A DNA stretch of 64,000 nt from Actinobacteria bacterium OV320 (GTDB taxonomy: Bacteria; Actinomycetota; Actinomycetes; Streptomycetales; Streptomycetaceae). Of this stretch, positions 34,456 to 42,895 are shown one piece after another. The position numbers and the translations under genes were made by a program. Each line of letters opens with the position of its first letter. Positions within the stretch are counted from its first letter, which is position 1. Below the pieces are notes generated by a model. It saw nothing but the letters and a program-made list of their open reading frames with translations, searched no databases and was not told the DNA's origin. The stretch is from NCBI GenBank assembly GCA_001298545.1, contig LJCX01000030.1:248001-312000 (forward strand), given 5' to 3'.

Positions 34456-35502
34456 TCATCCCACCCGCACGGTGCCCCTCGGCACCAGATGCTGGGCGAC
34501 GAGTTCGTCGCGGACCAGGCCCGCGTAAACCGTTGCTCCGTGCACGGAGGTGTGCGTGTTGTCGCGTTTCTCGTTGTAGAGGTAGAGCGCTTTGGAGCCC
34601 TCGACGCCCAGGGACTCCACCAGCGCCTTGGTCTTTGCGGTGAGATCGACCAGCGGAACCTCCTGGGTGGCGGCGACCGAGCGGATCACCGCCGGATGGT
34701 CGACGCCAAGTCCGTTGACGAGCAGGGCCGTTCCGTTGTTCAGCGTGCCGTCGGCATTGAACCACCGGCGCACGATGGGGGTCACCAGGACCGGCCGGCC
34801 ACCCTTCTCCCTCACTCCCGCCACCAGTGTCTCGAGATTCGCCCGGTAGGTCGCCTCGTCGGTCGTCTTGTCGTTGTGCGCGAGTTGGACCAGGACGAGA
34901 TCGCCGGGACGGATCAACGGCTGAACCGTGGCCCAGAGCAGCGGGTTCCCCAGATAGGTGACCGTACTCTCCCCGGAATCGGCATAGTTGGCGACCGAGA
35001 CGCCCCTGCGCAGATACTGCGGCAACTGCTGGCCCCACCCGGTGTACGGATCCCCCGGCTGGTCGCAGACAGTGGAGTCACCGACGAGGAAGACCTGCCG
35101 TGCGTGCCGGGCCCGGGTGACCCTGATGTCGGCCAGGGCCGGCGCCGGGCCGCCTACCGCCAGGTCCAGACCGGCGGTTCCGGCCGCACCCGTCGGTTCG
35201 CCCTCAGGGGTTCGGACGTCCACCGTGAAGCTGCGGACCACCCGTTCGCCGGCGGCAGCGGCGGTCTCGGGGAGCAGGGCGCGCCGGGTCTCTCCGCTGA
35301 TGCCGGTACTCGACTCGGCGTCGCCACCGAGGACGACTTCGACGTCGTAGGTGCCGGGCGGGACGTCGAAGTGGCACGCGGTTGCGGTGCAGTTGTCGAT
35401 GCCGAGGGGTGCGCGACCGCCGTGCGCCTGAGCGGCGGGTACCGCGGTCAGACCGGCGGTCAGGGTCAGCGCCGCCAGCACGGCAATGTTGAAACGTCTC
35501 AC
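34456..35502 (-). CDS. Rhamnogalacturonan acetylesterase (CE12, SGNH family)
   Basis: 348 residues from GTG 35502, chosen because GGAGGAG lies 7 nt upstream and the frame then starts with a signal peptide (RRFNIAVLAALTL, cleavage after AQA at 26). Residues about 30-130 are a beta-sandwich; the SGNH domain follows with GDSTVCD (D142, S143), block N (LAHND) and DNTH (D314, H317) as catalytic residues. CE12 enzymes remove acetyl groups from rhamnogalacturonan I so that lyases can act. It is divergent from the PL4 lyase gene, with shared LacI-type sites between. Confidence 0.9.
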   Translation of the reverse strand: MRRFNIAVLAALTLTAGLTAVPAAQAHGGRAPLGIDNCTATACHFDVPPGTYDVEVVLGGDAESSTGISGETRRALLPETAAAAGERVVRSFTVDVRTPEGEPTGAAGTAGLDLAVGGPAPALADIRVTRARHARQVFLVGDSTVCDQPGDPYTGWGQQLPQYLRRGVSVANYADSGESTVTYLGNPLLWATVQPLIRPGDLVLVQLAHNDKTTDEATYRANLETLVAGVREKGGRPVLVTPIVRRWFNADGTLNNGTALLVNGLGVDHPAVIRSVAATQEVPLVDLTAKTKALVESLGVEGSKALYLYNEKRDNTHTSVHGATVYAGLVRDELVAQHLVPRGTVRVG

Positions 35503-35557
35503 TTGCGGCTCCTCCGTCACGGCAACAGGGGCTGGCGGCTGGACCGTACCGCCTCTG

Positions 35558-35570
35558 GCAAGCGCTTTCT
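35558..35570. promoter_or_regulatory. LacI-type operator GCAAGCGCTTTCT
   Basis: A 13-bp word with palindromic core AAGCGCTT in the divergent region between the acetylesterase and PL4 lyase genes. The identical 13 bases occur at 47903-47915 before a LacI gene, arguing that this LacI controls the locus. Confidence 0.6.
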
Positions 35571-35613
35571 AGACCTGGGACCGATTTCACGAGATTGCCA
35601 ACCTCCAGCGAGC

Positions 35614-35625
35614 GAAAGCCCTTTC
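35614..35625. promoter_or_regulatory. LacI-type operator GAAAGCCCTTTC
   Basis: A near-perfect palindrome flanked by CGC/GCG-like bases, 69 bp before the PL4 start. The same 12-mer lies at 39189-39200 before the surface-protein gene. Confidence 0.55.
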
Positions 35626-35693
35626 GCGAAATCGATTCAACTGTCACTCTCTCAGGCACCCGCACCCCCACACCTCCCGAAGGAGGCACCCCC

Positions 35694-37376
35694 ATGTCCG
35701 GATCCGAGAACCACCGGCCGATCCGACGCCGCACCTTCGTCATCGGCACCGCGGCCGCAGCAGGCTCGGCCGCCCTGGCCGGGCCGCTCGCCGCACCGGC
35801 CGCCGCGGCAGCCTTCGGCTACACCGACGACGGCTCGAACTACGTCGTCGACACCGGCGCCAACCTGGTCTTCAAGGTCAGCAAATCCACCGGCGACCTG
35901 ACCTCGCTGACCTACCGGGGAACCGAGTACCAGGGCTACGGCGGCATGAACTCGCACATCGAGTCGGGCCTCGGAAGCTCCACCGTGACGATCACGCAGT
36001 CCGGCTCGACGATCCTGATCTCGGTCACGCACGGCACGCTGAAGCACTACTACGCGGCCCGAAGCGGCGAGAACAACATCTACCTGTGGACCAACAAAGC
36101 AGACACATCTGTTTCGGCAACCCGTTACATCGTGCGCGTCAAGGCGGGCCTGTTCCTCAACGACGAGCCCGACTCCTACACGTACACGACCAGCACCATC
36201 GAGGCCTCCGACGTCTTCGCGAAGTCCGATGGCCAGACCCGCTCCAAGCACTACTCCAAGCTGCGCGTCATCGACTACAACTACATCGGCTGGACGACCG
36301 GCAGCGTCGGTCTCTGGATCGTGCGCAGCAACCACGAGAAGGCCTCCGGCGGCCCCTTCTACCGCTCCCTCCTGCGTCACCAGAGCGCAGACGGCGGCGG
36401 CCTGTACGAGATCCTGTACTACGGCCAGAACCAGACCGAGGAGCAGCGCTTCGGCCTGCAGGGCCCCTACGTCATCGCCTTCACCGACGGCGGCGCCCCC
36501 TCCTCGTCACTGTTTCCGGGCACCCTGACCACCTCGTGGGCGGACTCGCTCGGCATCTCCGGGTACGTCGCGGCGAGCGGCCGGGGCAAGGTCGCGGGAG
36601 TCGGCATCACGGGACGCAACACGGCGCACCCGTACACGGTCGGGCTGGCCAACTCGGCCGCGCAGTACTGGGGTTCGGCACGGTCGTCCGACGGCTACTT
36701 CTCGATCACCGGAGTCCTCCCGGGGACGTACACACTGACCGTCCACAAGAGCGAACTGGCTGTATACAGTACGCAGGTGACCGTATCCGCGGGCGGGACG
36801 ACCACCCTCAACTCGATCGCGATCCCGTCCTCGAACGACCCGGGCAACGCGAGCGCGATCTGGCGGATCAACGACTGGACCGGCACGCCGAGCGGCTTCA
36901 AGAACGCCGACCTGATGACGTACGCGCACCCTTCGGACGTCCGGGCCGCCGCCTGGACCGGCAATGTGGTGATCGGCAGCGGCAGCGAGACCTCGGCGTT
37001 CCCCTGCTACATCTGGAAGGACGTCAACAGCGGTCTGCTCGTGTACTTCAAGCTCACCGCGGCCCAGGCCGCCGCCGCGCACACCCTGCGCATCGGCGTG
37101 ACGACGGCCTACGCCAACGGCCGGCCGCAGGTCGTCGTGAACGACACCTGGACCTCGGCCATCCCCTCCCCGCCCACCCAGCCGAGCACCCGGTCCCTGA
37201 CCAACGGGTCCTACCGGGGCAACAACTACACGTTCACCTACAGCGTTCCGGCGAGCGCGTGGCTCACGGACACCGGCCAGTACAACGTGCTGAAGATCAA
37301 CGTGGTGAGCGGTTCGGGGACGACCTCCTACCTCAGCGCGGGCACGTCGATCGACGCGATCGACCTTCTCGCCTGA
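35694..37376 (+). CDS. Rhamnogalacturonan lyase (PL4), Tat-exported
   Basis: 560 residues from ATG 35694 behind AGGAGG. A twin-arginine signal (IRRRTFVIGTAAAAG) ends near residue 41. Residues about 42-290 form the PL4 catalytic domain (SLTYRGTEYQGYGG, RSKHYSKLRVIDYNYIG, where Lys/His-type catalysis is expected), followed by the fibronectin-like domain II (GVGITGRNTAHPY ... GTYTLTVHKSEL) and the beta-jelly-roll domain III (RINDWTGTPSGFKN to the end). It splits the rhamnose-galacturonate backbone by beta-elimination outside the cell. It is convergent with the GH43 gene, only 6 bp away. Confidence 0.9.
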   Translation: MSGSENHRPIRRRTFVIGTAAAAGSAALAGPLAAPAAAAAFGYTDDGSNYVVDTGANLVFKVSKSTGDLTSLTYRGTEYQGYGGMNSHIESGLGSSTVTITQSGSTILISVTHGTLKHYYAARSGENNIYLWTNKADTSVSATRYIVRVKAGLFLNDEPDSYTYTTSTIEASDVFAKSDGQTRSKHYSKLRVIDYNYIGWTTGSVGLWIVRSNHEKASGGPFYRSLLRHQSADGGGLYEILYYGQNQTEEQRFGLQGPYVIAFTDGGAPSSSLFPGTLTTSWADSLGISGYVAASGRGKVAGVGITGRNTAHPYTVGLANSAAQYWGSARSSDGYFSITGVLPGTYTLTVHKSELAVYSTQVTVSAGGTTTLNSIAIPSSNDPGNASAIWRINDWTGTPSGFKNADLMTYAHPSDVRAAAWTGNVVIGSGSETSAFPCYIWKDVNSGLLVYFKLTAAQAAAAHTLRIGVTTAYANGRPQVVVNDTWTSAIPSPPTQPSTRSLTNGSYRGNNYTFTYSVPASAWLTDTGQYNVLKINVVSGSGTTSYLSAGTSIDAIDLLA

Positions 37377-37382
37377 CCTAGA

Positions 37383-38795
37383 TCAGGTGCCGCGCGTCCA
37401 CTGCTGGTTGGTTCCTCCGTTGCACGTGTAGGTGATGAGGGCGGCGGAGTTGGCGGTGGACGCGCCGTTCACGTCCAGGCACTCACCGCTCGCACGGGAC
37501 TTGACGTTGACGTAGCTGCCGGAAGTCGTCAGCGACCACTGCTGACCGGTGGCTGCCGTGTCGCAGTTCTCCTGACTGACCGAGCTCGCGTTCTCCTGCA
37601 CGCACAGAGAACTGTTTCTGACGACCAACTGGTAGTAACCGCTTCCGACAGACTTGAACCAGTACTTCTGATTGCTACCGCCGTTGCAGTCGTACTGCTT
37701 GATCTGGGCGCCCGCCCAGAGGGACTGACTCGTGACATCCGCGCACTTGCCGCTGTGCCGGGCGATGAGCGTGTTGTACGTGGCACTCGTCCCGGTGACC
37801 GTTCCGGCCGCCGCGTCGACGGTGACCTCCGGCGACCAGGACATCGACAGTGAGGTGGTCGTGGGGAAGCTCAGCGGCAGCCAGACGTAACGGGAGTCGT
37901 TGACGGTCCCGCCGAAGGAGTTGCCCCAGCGGTCGCCCAGGTAGAGGTACGAGGTCCCCGAAGTGCCCTGGACGGGCAGCACGTACGCGGTCTGCGAACC
38001 GTACGCCGTCGAGTCGCCGACGTTCGTCATGGCCGACCAGGGACCGGCGAGTGAGGTCGCCGTGGCGTACTGCTGCTGGTTGGGGCTCCAGCCGGTCGCG
38101 CCGGAGGTGAGCATGAAGTAGACGCCGCCCCGCTTGAACAGCGCCGGCGCCTCGCGATGGCCGCCGTGCCAGGGGTCGGCGACCAGGCTTGCGATACCGG
38201 TGTAGTCGGCGGTGAGCCGATAGATCTGGAGGTCGTAGTTCTCGCGTGCGGCCGAGATCATGTATCCGGCGCCGTCGCTGTCCACGAAGACCGTGATGTC
38301 ACGGGACATGTGCTGGTCGAGCGGACGGAAGCTGCCCTGCCAGGTGTAGTTTCCGTCGACGGTGTCCGAGACGGCTACAGCCGCCCGGGCCTCGCTGTAA
38401 TCGGTTCCGTTCTCCTTGTGCATCCACATCACGAACTTGCCGGTGGATGCGTTGTACATGACCTTCGGGCGTTCGATGTTGGCGCTGGCCAACTCGGAGT
38501 CGCTCGACTGGGTCAGGACGTGGTTGCGGAACTCCCAGTTCTTCAGGTCCGTGGAGCGGTAGGCGTCCACGTACCGGAAGGTGTTGTCGGCGTTGCGGTC
38601 CTCGCCGAACCAGTAGTAGTAGGAGCCCACTTTGAGGACGCCGCCGCCATGGGCGTGTACGGGACTGCCGGAACTGTCGCCGAACTGGGTGCCGTTGACG
38701 ATCGTCACGGACGCCGCCTGGGCGGGTCCCGCGGTCGCCAGAGCGCCCATCAGTACGAGACAGAGGGCCAGCAGGGTCGTGTACGCACGTCTCAT
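37383..38795 (-). CDS. GH43-family exo-galactanase-like enzyme with C-terminal ricin-type CBM13
   Basis: 470 residues from ATG 38795 (GAAGGAG upstream). A signal peptide ends at AQA (27). Residues about 28-335 are a five-bladed GH43 propeller of the type seen in exo-beta-1,3-galactanases (VHAHGGGVLKVGSYYYWFGED, SANIERPKVMYN, HREAPALFKR). The usual N-terminal catalytic Asp position reads AHGGG, as in the GH43_24 group, where the base differs. Residues about 338-470 are a ricin B-like trefoil with Gln-x-Trp motifs (GQQWSL, NQQWTR). It would trim galactan or arabinogalactan side chains; the exact linkage is inferred. Confidence 0.85.
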   Translation of the reverse strand: MRRAYTTLLALCLVLMGALATAGPAQAASVTIVNGTQFGDSSGSPVHAHGGGVLKVGSYYYWFGEDRNADNTFRYVDAYRSTDLKNWEFRNHVLTQSSDSELASANIERPKVMYNASTGKFVMWMHKENGTDYSEARAAVAVSDTVDGNYTWQGSFRPLDQHMSRDITVFVDSDGAGYMISAARENYDLQIYRLTADYTGIASLVADPWHGGHREAPALFKRGGVYFMLTSGATGWSPNQQQYATATSLAGPWSAMTNVGDSTAYGSQTAYVLPVQGTSGTSYLYLGDRWGNSFGGTVNDSRYVWLPLSFPTTTSLSMSWSPEVTVDAAAGTVTGTSATYNTLIARHSGKCADVTSQSLWAGAQIKQYDCNGGSNQKYWFKSVGSGYYQLVVRNSSLCVQENASSVSQENCDTAATGQQWSLTTSGSYVNVKSRASGECLDVNGASTANSAALITYTCNGGTNQQWTRGT

Positions 38796-39307
38796 CTCAC
38801 GCACTCTCCTTCACGGTGTCGGCGACGGGGACGCCGAAATCGGGGATGCCGTCCGGGTGCGGGCCGAATGCCTGGATCCGGGTGTTCCGGCTGGGGTCGT
38901 TCAACGGAGCGCTCTCGAGGCGAAGTACCTTGTAAACAAACAAACTTGATGGCACATCAGATTCATGGATTGGCCATGAAGGAGAGGGGGAATCGCCGCG
39001 CTCCGGTCCTCACGGGAGGAGTCGGAGTGCGCCTGGGGGCGCCGCGGCGGGAGGCGAGCGGATCGGGGCGCACGTGGCTACCTCTCGAGAGAGGGGCGTT
39101 CGGAACTCCGAACGACATGTGGAATGACGAACGACGAAAAGGTAAGGGCGTGTTACAGGCAGGTCAACGGGTCGGACGGGACTTGATGGAAAGCCCTTTC
39201 CGGAAGTTTCCGGGCAGGAAGGCGGATTTCTGGGTGGGACGAGCCCCCGCCGGCACCCGGTAGAGCAAATTTCTGTTATCGGTGTCGCGCCGACACGTCT
39301 CCGATAC
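38796..39307. other. 512-bp divergent region before the GH43 and surface-protein genes
   Basis: No gene is supported. The stretch 38930-38960 is unusually AT-rich (TTGTAAACAAACAAAC) and may hold the GH43 promoter. GAAAGCCCTTTC at 39189-39200 is a likely operator. GTGTCG-CGC-CGACAC near 39283-39297 forms a small hairpin just before the surface-protein start. Confidence 0.55.
39189..39200. promoter_or_regulatory. LacI-type operator GAAAGCCCTTTC, second copy
   Basis: Identical 12-mer to the site at 35614-35625, here flanked as GGAAAGCCCTTTCC, about 110 bp before the 39308 gene. It links the surface protein to the lyase gene by shared regulation. Confidence 0.55.
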
Positions 39308-41509
39308 GTGCGCAGCCCTCTCCACACCTCAGCAGCGGTCGTCGGTGCCCTCGCGACCGTCGCCGCCCTCGTGGCCACCGCTCCCCCGGCCGTGGCCGCC
39401 GACGCCCGGGACGTCACCGCCGACGTTCTCGCGAACCGGGACGTGACGCTCGACGGCGACACCGTGGTCACCGTGCCCTCCGGCACGACAACTTACGACG
39501 GCGTTTTCCGCGGCCGGGGAACACTCACCGTCCGCGGCGGCGGAACGCTGGTCCTGAGCAGGGACAGCGACTTCACGTTGCCCAAGGCACGCCAGCGGCA
39601 GGTGGTACGCACACGGGGCGGAAACCATCCCTACACCACGGTCGGCAATCCCGACCCGCCCGCGATCACAGTGGAGCGTGGGACGACGCTCCAGTACGGC
39701 ACCGGCGGTGGCACAGGGCTGATCGGGCACTTCCCCTACGATACTCCCGGCTACCGGCTCAATCAGCTCAACGTCCGCGTCGACGGCACGCTCCGGCTCT
39801 CGCTGACCCGCACGTTCAACATCGGCACGATCAGCGGCTCCGGCCTCGTCACCCAGCCCCGCAGCATGTGGGGCACGCTCGACCTGGCGGGCACCCACCC
39901 GTTCTCCGGGGTCATCGACAACGGCACCGGGATGGCGGTCGGCCGCCCCGAGTACCCGGTGTCGCTGCCCAACGCCCGGGCGATCCTCAACCAGGGCTCC
40001 TGGATCATCGACACCCCGCTCCACCAGACGATCACGCTGCGGCAGGACTTCTATCAGCGGGAGTACGGCAGCGACGTCAACGTCCACTCACGCCCCGGCA
40101 GCAAGGTCGTCCTCACCGGGCAGTACAGCTACAGCGACCAGGGCGGCGACACTCATCCCTCGCTCAGCGACCCGGATATCAACTGGCGTTCCATCGCACA
40201 CCAGTTGAACAAACGCGGCACCAACATCGAGGGCGCCGACGTGCAGTGGGGCGACGGCAACACCCACAAGATCTTCATGCCGGGAACAAAGGACACCGTT
40301 TACATCAACCTGCACGAGGCCGCCGGACGGCGGTCCCTGCTGACCTTCGACTACGACGGGCCGGTCACCTTGGGCGCGCCGATCGGCGGCGGCAAATACC
40401 ACGACACCCTGGCCGTGCCCGGCGCCGGTGACGTCGTCATCGCCGGGACCAAGGGCAACGACGTCACCTTCGCGGCCCCGCAGTACTACGACGGTTCGAC
40501 GACCGTGCGAGAAGGGGCGGTCCTGCGCCTGGGGTCGGCGCAGGGAGACGGCTCCCTGCTCAGCGGTACCGACCGGCGCCGGATCGTGAACGACGGCACT
40601 CTCGTCGTGCGCAACACGAAGACCGCGATCTCCCTTTCCCGGCTCGGCGGCAGCGGCTCGCTCGTCCAGTCCGGAGCGGCTACGACGACCCTCACGGGCG
40701 CCGCGGTGACATACACCGGGACGACGACGGTCCAGCGGGGAACCCTGGCGCTCAGGGGCGGGGCGACCCTCGCCAACAGCAGGGCGGTCCGGCTGACGTC
40801 GACGGGAGCACGGCTGGACACCGGCGGCTCGGCACTGCGGGTGACGAGCTCACTCAGCGGCAATGGCACCGTGAACGGCGCCGTGACGAACGAGGGTGTG
40901 GTCACGGGCGGACTGACCGTGAACGGCGCCTATACGCAGAACGACAAGGGACAACTGGTCCTGGCCGACAAGCCCCTGAAGGTGGGCGGCAAGGTCACCC
41001 TGGGCGGTGGACTCGACCTGTCCGCGGCAGGAACGGCGACCGCGACACCCGGGGCCGACAGCGCTTCCGGCAAATCCTCCGCCTCGACCGGAACTGGTAG
41101 CGCTTCCGGCAAGGACTCTCCCGCAGCCGGAAACACCTCCACCCGGGAGATCACCGTGCTGGACCACACCGGGGACACACCTACGACCGGCACCTTCGAC
41201 CATCTGCGCGAGGGAGCCGAGGTGAAGCTCGCAGACACCGTTTACCGGATCAGCTACAAGGGCGGGGACGGCAACGACGTCGTCCTCACGGCGACAGCCG
41301 TGAGCCCATCGGCCAGCGCGCGCGGGCAGGCCTCGTCGGGGTCCGTGGCAGCCGAGACGCGCAGTGCGAGCGCGGCCGAGAGCGGCGCGTTCGGCTGGTG
41401 GCCGTACGTGCTGGCAGCCGGGTTGCTCGGCGGGTTGCTGGTCCCCGCGACCAAGCGCACGCGGACCGGTGGGCGCCGCCGTGGTGGACGGCACTCGGCG
41501 CACGGGTGA
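39308..41509 (+). CDS. Large surface protein with autotransporter-associated beta-strand repeats and a membrane anchor
   Basis: 733 residues from GTG 39308. A signal peptide ends near residue 31 (PPAVAA). The body shows repeats of the autotransporter-associated beta-strand type (TLTVRGGGTLVLS, TTTVQRGTLALRGGATLANS, NGAVTNEGVVTGGLTVNGAY), which build a right-handed beta-helix. A Ser/Gly/Thr linker lies at about 570-610. Residues 697-714 are a membrane span followed by the basic tail TKRTRTGGRRRGGRH. There is no outer-membrane barrel and no LPxTG/LAxTG motif, so it should be tail-anchored on the cell surface. Its position and shared operator suggest pectin binding or cleavage. No ribosome site is visible. 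Confidence 0.8.
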   Translation: MRSPLHTSAAVVGALATVAALVATAPPAVAADARDVTADVLANRDVTLDGDTVVTVPSGTTTYDGVFRGRGTLTVRGGGTLVLSRDSDFTLPKARQRQVVRTRGGNHPYTTVGNPDPPAITVERGTTLQYGTGGGTGLIGHFPYDTPGYRLNQLNVRVDGTLRLSLTRTFNIGTISGSGLVTQPRSMWGTLDLAGTHPFSGVIDNGTGMAVGRPEYPVSLPNARAILNQGSWIIDTPLHQTITLRQDFYQREYGSDVNVHSRPGSKVVLTGQYSYSDQGGDTHPSLSDPDINWRSIAHQLNKRGTNIEGADVQWGDGNTHKIFMPGTKDTVYINLHEAAGRRSLLTFDYDGPVTLGAPIGGGKYHDTLAVPGAGDVVIAGTKGNDVTFAAPQYYDGSTTVREGAVLRLGSAQGDGSLLSGTDRRRIVNDGTLVVRNTKTAISLSRLGGSGSLVQSGAATTTLTGAAVTYTGTTTVQRGTLALRGGATLANSRAVRLTSTGARLDTGGSALRVTSSLSGNGTVNGAVTNEGVVTGGLTVNGAYTQNDKGQLVLADKPLKVGGKVTLGGGLDLSAAGTATATPGADSASGKSSASTGTGSASGKDSPAAGNTSTREITVLDHTGDTPTTGTFDHLREGAEVKLADTVYRISYKGGDGNDVVLTATAVSPSASARGQASSGSVAAETRSASAAESGAFGWWPYVLAAGLLGGLLVPATKRTRTGGRRRGGRHSAHG

Positions 41510-41640
41510 TGAGCCGGCGCGTGTCACGCGGGCACGGAAGAAGGGAGCGAGTACCTGGCCGCCTTCCACATCCCACATCCCACATCGTGGGCACTCTGTT
41601 CATTCACCGGACGGATCCGACCGTCTGCCGTCCGTTCGAC

Positions 41641-41646
41641 TAGCGT
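41641..41646 (+). promoter_or_regulatory. -10 box (TAGCGT), leaderless start of mmuM
   Basis: TAGCGT ends 6 nt before ATG 41653 and no ribosome site is present. Confidence 0.5.
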
Positions 41647-41652
41647 CGTGGC

Positions 41653-42594
41653 ATGACCAGCGACATCCCTGCTCCCCCCGCCGGGACCTCCCTCACCACG
41701 GCTCTCGCCGCCGGAGCCGTCGTCCTTGACGGCGGTATGTCCAACCAGCTGGAGTCCGCCGGGCACGACCTGAGTGACGAACTCTGGTCGGCACGGCTGC
41801 TCGCCGAGCAGCCCGAGGCGATCACCCAGGCGCACCTCGCCTACTTCGAGGCGGGCGCGAACGTGGCGATCACCTCCAGCTACCAGGCCACCTTCGAGGG
41901 CTTCGCCAAGCGCGGCATCGACCACGACGAGGCGTCCCGACTGCTGGCGCTGAGCGTGGAACTGGCCCAGGAGGCCGCCCGGCAGGCCCGGAACAAGGGC
42001 CTCGCCCACCCGTTGTGGGTGGCTGCTTCGGTGGGGCCGTACGGAGCGATGCTCGCGGACGGCTCCGAGTACCGGGGTCGCTACGGGCTGAGCATCGCGG
42101 AACTGGAACGTTTCCACCGTCCCCGGCTGGAGGTCCTGGCCGCCGCGGCGCCCGATGTGCTGGCGCTGGAAACGGTTCCCGACGCCGATGAGGCCGAGGC
42201 ACTGTTGCGTGCGGTACGCGGGCTCGGCGTGCCGGCCTGGCTGTCGTACTCGATCGCCGGTGACCGTACCCGTGCCGGGCAGCCGTTGGACGAGGCGTTC
42301 GCCCTGGCCGCGGACACGGACGAGGTGATCGCGGTCGGGGTGAACTGCTGCGCCCCGGAAGACGTCGAAGCCGCCGTGACGACCGCGGCTCGGGTGACGG
42401 GCAAGCCTGTCGTGGTCTACCCCAACAGCGGCGAGGTGTGGGACGCGGAAGCCCGCGCCTGGAACGGCCGATCCACGTTCACCGCCGAACAGGTCCTGGG
42501 TTGGCGGGAGTCGGGGGCGCGTCTGATCGGCGGCTGCTGCCGGGTCGGTCCGCAGGCGGTCACGTCCATCGCCCGGACACTGACCTCCGCATAG
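41653..42594 (+). CDS. mmuM: Homocysteine S-methyltransferase
   Basis: 313 residues covering the single homocysteine-methyltransferase barrel: VLDGGMSNQLESAG at the start, a Cys in GVNCCAPEDV and the GGCCRVGP pair near the end; these cysteines bind zinc, which activates homocysteine. MmuM uses S-methylmethionine or SAM to make methionine. The start is a likely leaderless ATG at 41653. It sits between the pectin locus and a broken LacI gene, and no link to either is evident. Confidence 0.92.
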   Translation: MTSDIPAPPAGTSLTTALAAGAVVLDGGMSNQLESAGHDLSDELWSARLLAEQPEAITQAHLAYFEAGANVAITSSYQATFEGFAKRGIDHDEASRLLALSVELAQEAARQARNKGLAHPLWVAASVGPYGAMLADGSEYRGRYGLSIAELERFHRPRLEVLAAAAPDVLALETVPDADEAEALLRAVRGLGVPAWLSYSIAGDRTRAGQPLDEAFALAADTDEVIAVGVNCCAPEDVEAAVTTAARVTGKPVVVYPNSGEVWDAEARAWNGRSTFTAEQVLGWRESGARLIGGCCRVGPQAVTSIARTLTSA

Positions 42595-42675
42595 GCCTCT
42601 GGCCTCCCGCACACCGCTGCCGGCCTCCGCTCGGGGAAAACGGTTGTTGCCGGATTTCTCCCGGGAGAGCGCGGA

Positions 42676-42765
42676 GTGACGAGGAAATCCGTAGATGGGG
42701 CACACAGCACGATCCGGGATGCGGCGGCCCGAGTGGGGGCGTCCGTGCCGACCGTGTCGCGGTGC
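42676..42765 (+). pseudogene. LacI regulator gene remnant (DNA-binding helix only)
   Basis: From GTG 42676 the frame reads TRKSVDGAHSTIRDAAARVG and then ASVPTVSR, the unmistakable start of a LacI helix-turn-helix. After VSR the expected hinge is lost; the frame runs into a Gly-Thr tract made by a hexanucleotide repeat and then unrelated sequence. The ligand domain is absent: the opposite-strand carboxylesterase gene ends at 42896. This is a truncated gene. Confidence 0.75.
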
Positions 42766-42780
42766 CCGACGGCGTGTGGC

Positions 42781-42822
42781 ACTGGCACTGGCACTGGCAC
42801 TGGCACTGGCACTGGCACTGGC
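42781..42822. repeat. Hexanucleotide repeat (ACTGGC)7
   Basis: Seven perfect ACTGGC units at 42781-42822 with a near-copy before them. In the LacI remnant frame it encodes alternating Gly-Thr. Slippage here would add or remove two codons per unit without changing frame. Confidence 0.9.
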
Positions 42823-42895
42823 AGGGTGGCGGCTCCGGTTCCAAGGCCGCAGGGGAATCGCATGCCGGCTTTCGAAGGCCTACGCAGCCCGGCTG

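Noticed and set aside
32677..35901. 1074-codon frame opposite the DUF2264 and acetylesterase genes
   Set aside because: It spans two real genes and their gap on the other strand; the composition is that of a mirrored frame.
41565..41600. CACATCC repeats with a CCCAC/GTGGG hairpin after the surface-protein gene
   Set aside because: The stem is only 5 bp and the repeat short; not enough to call a terminator.
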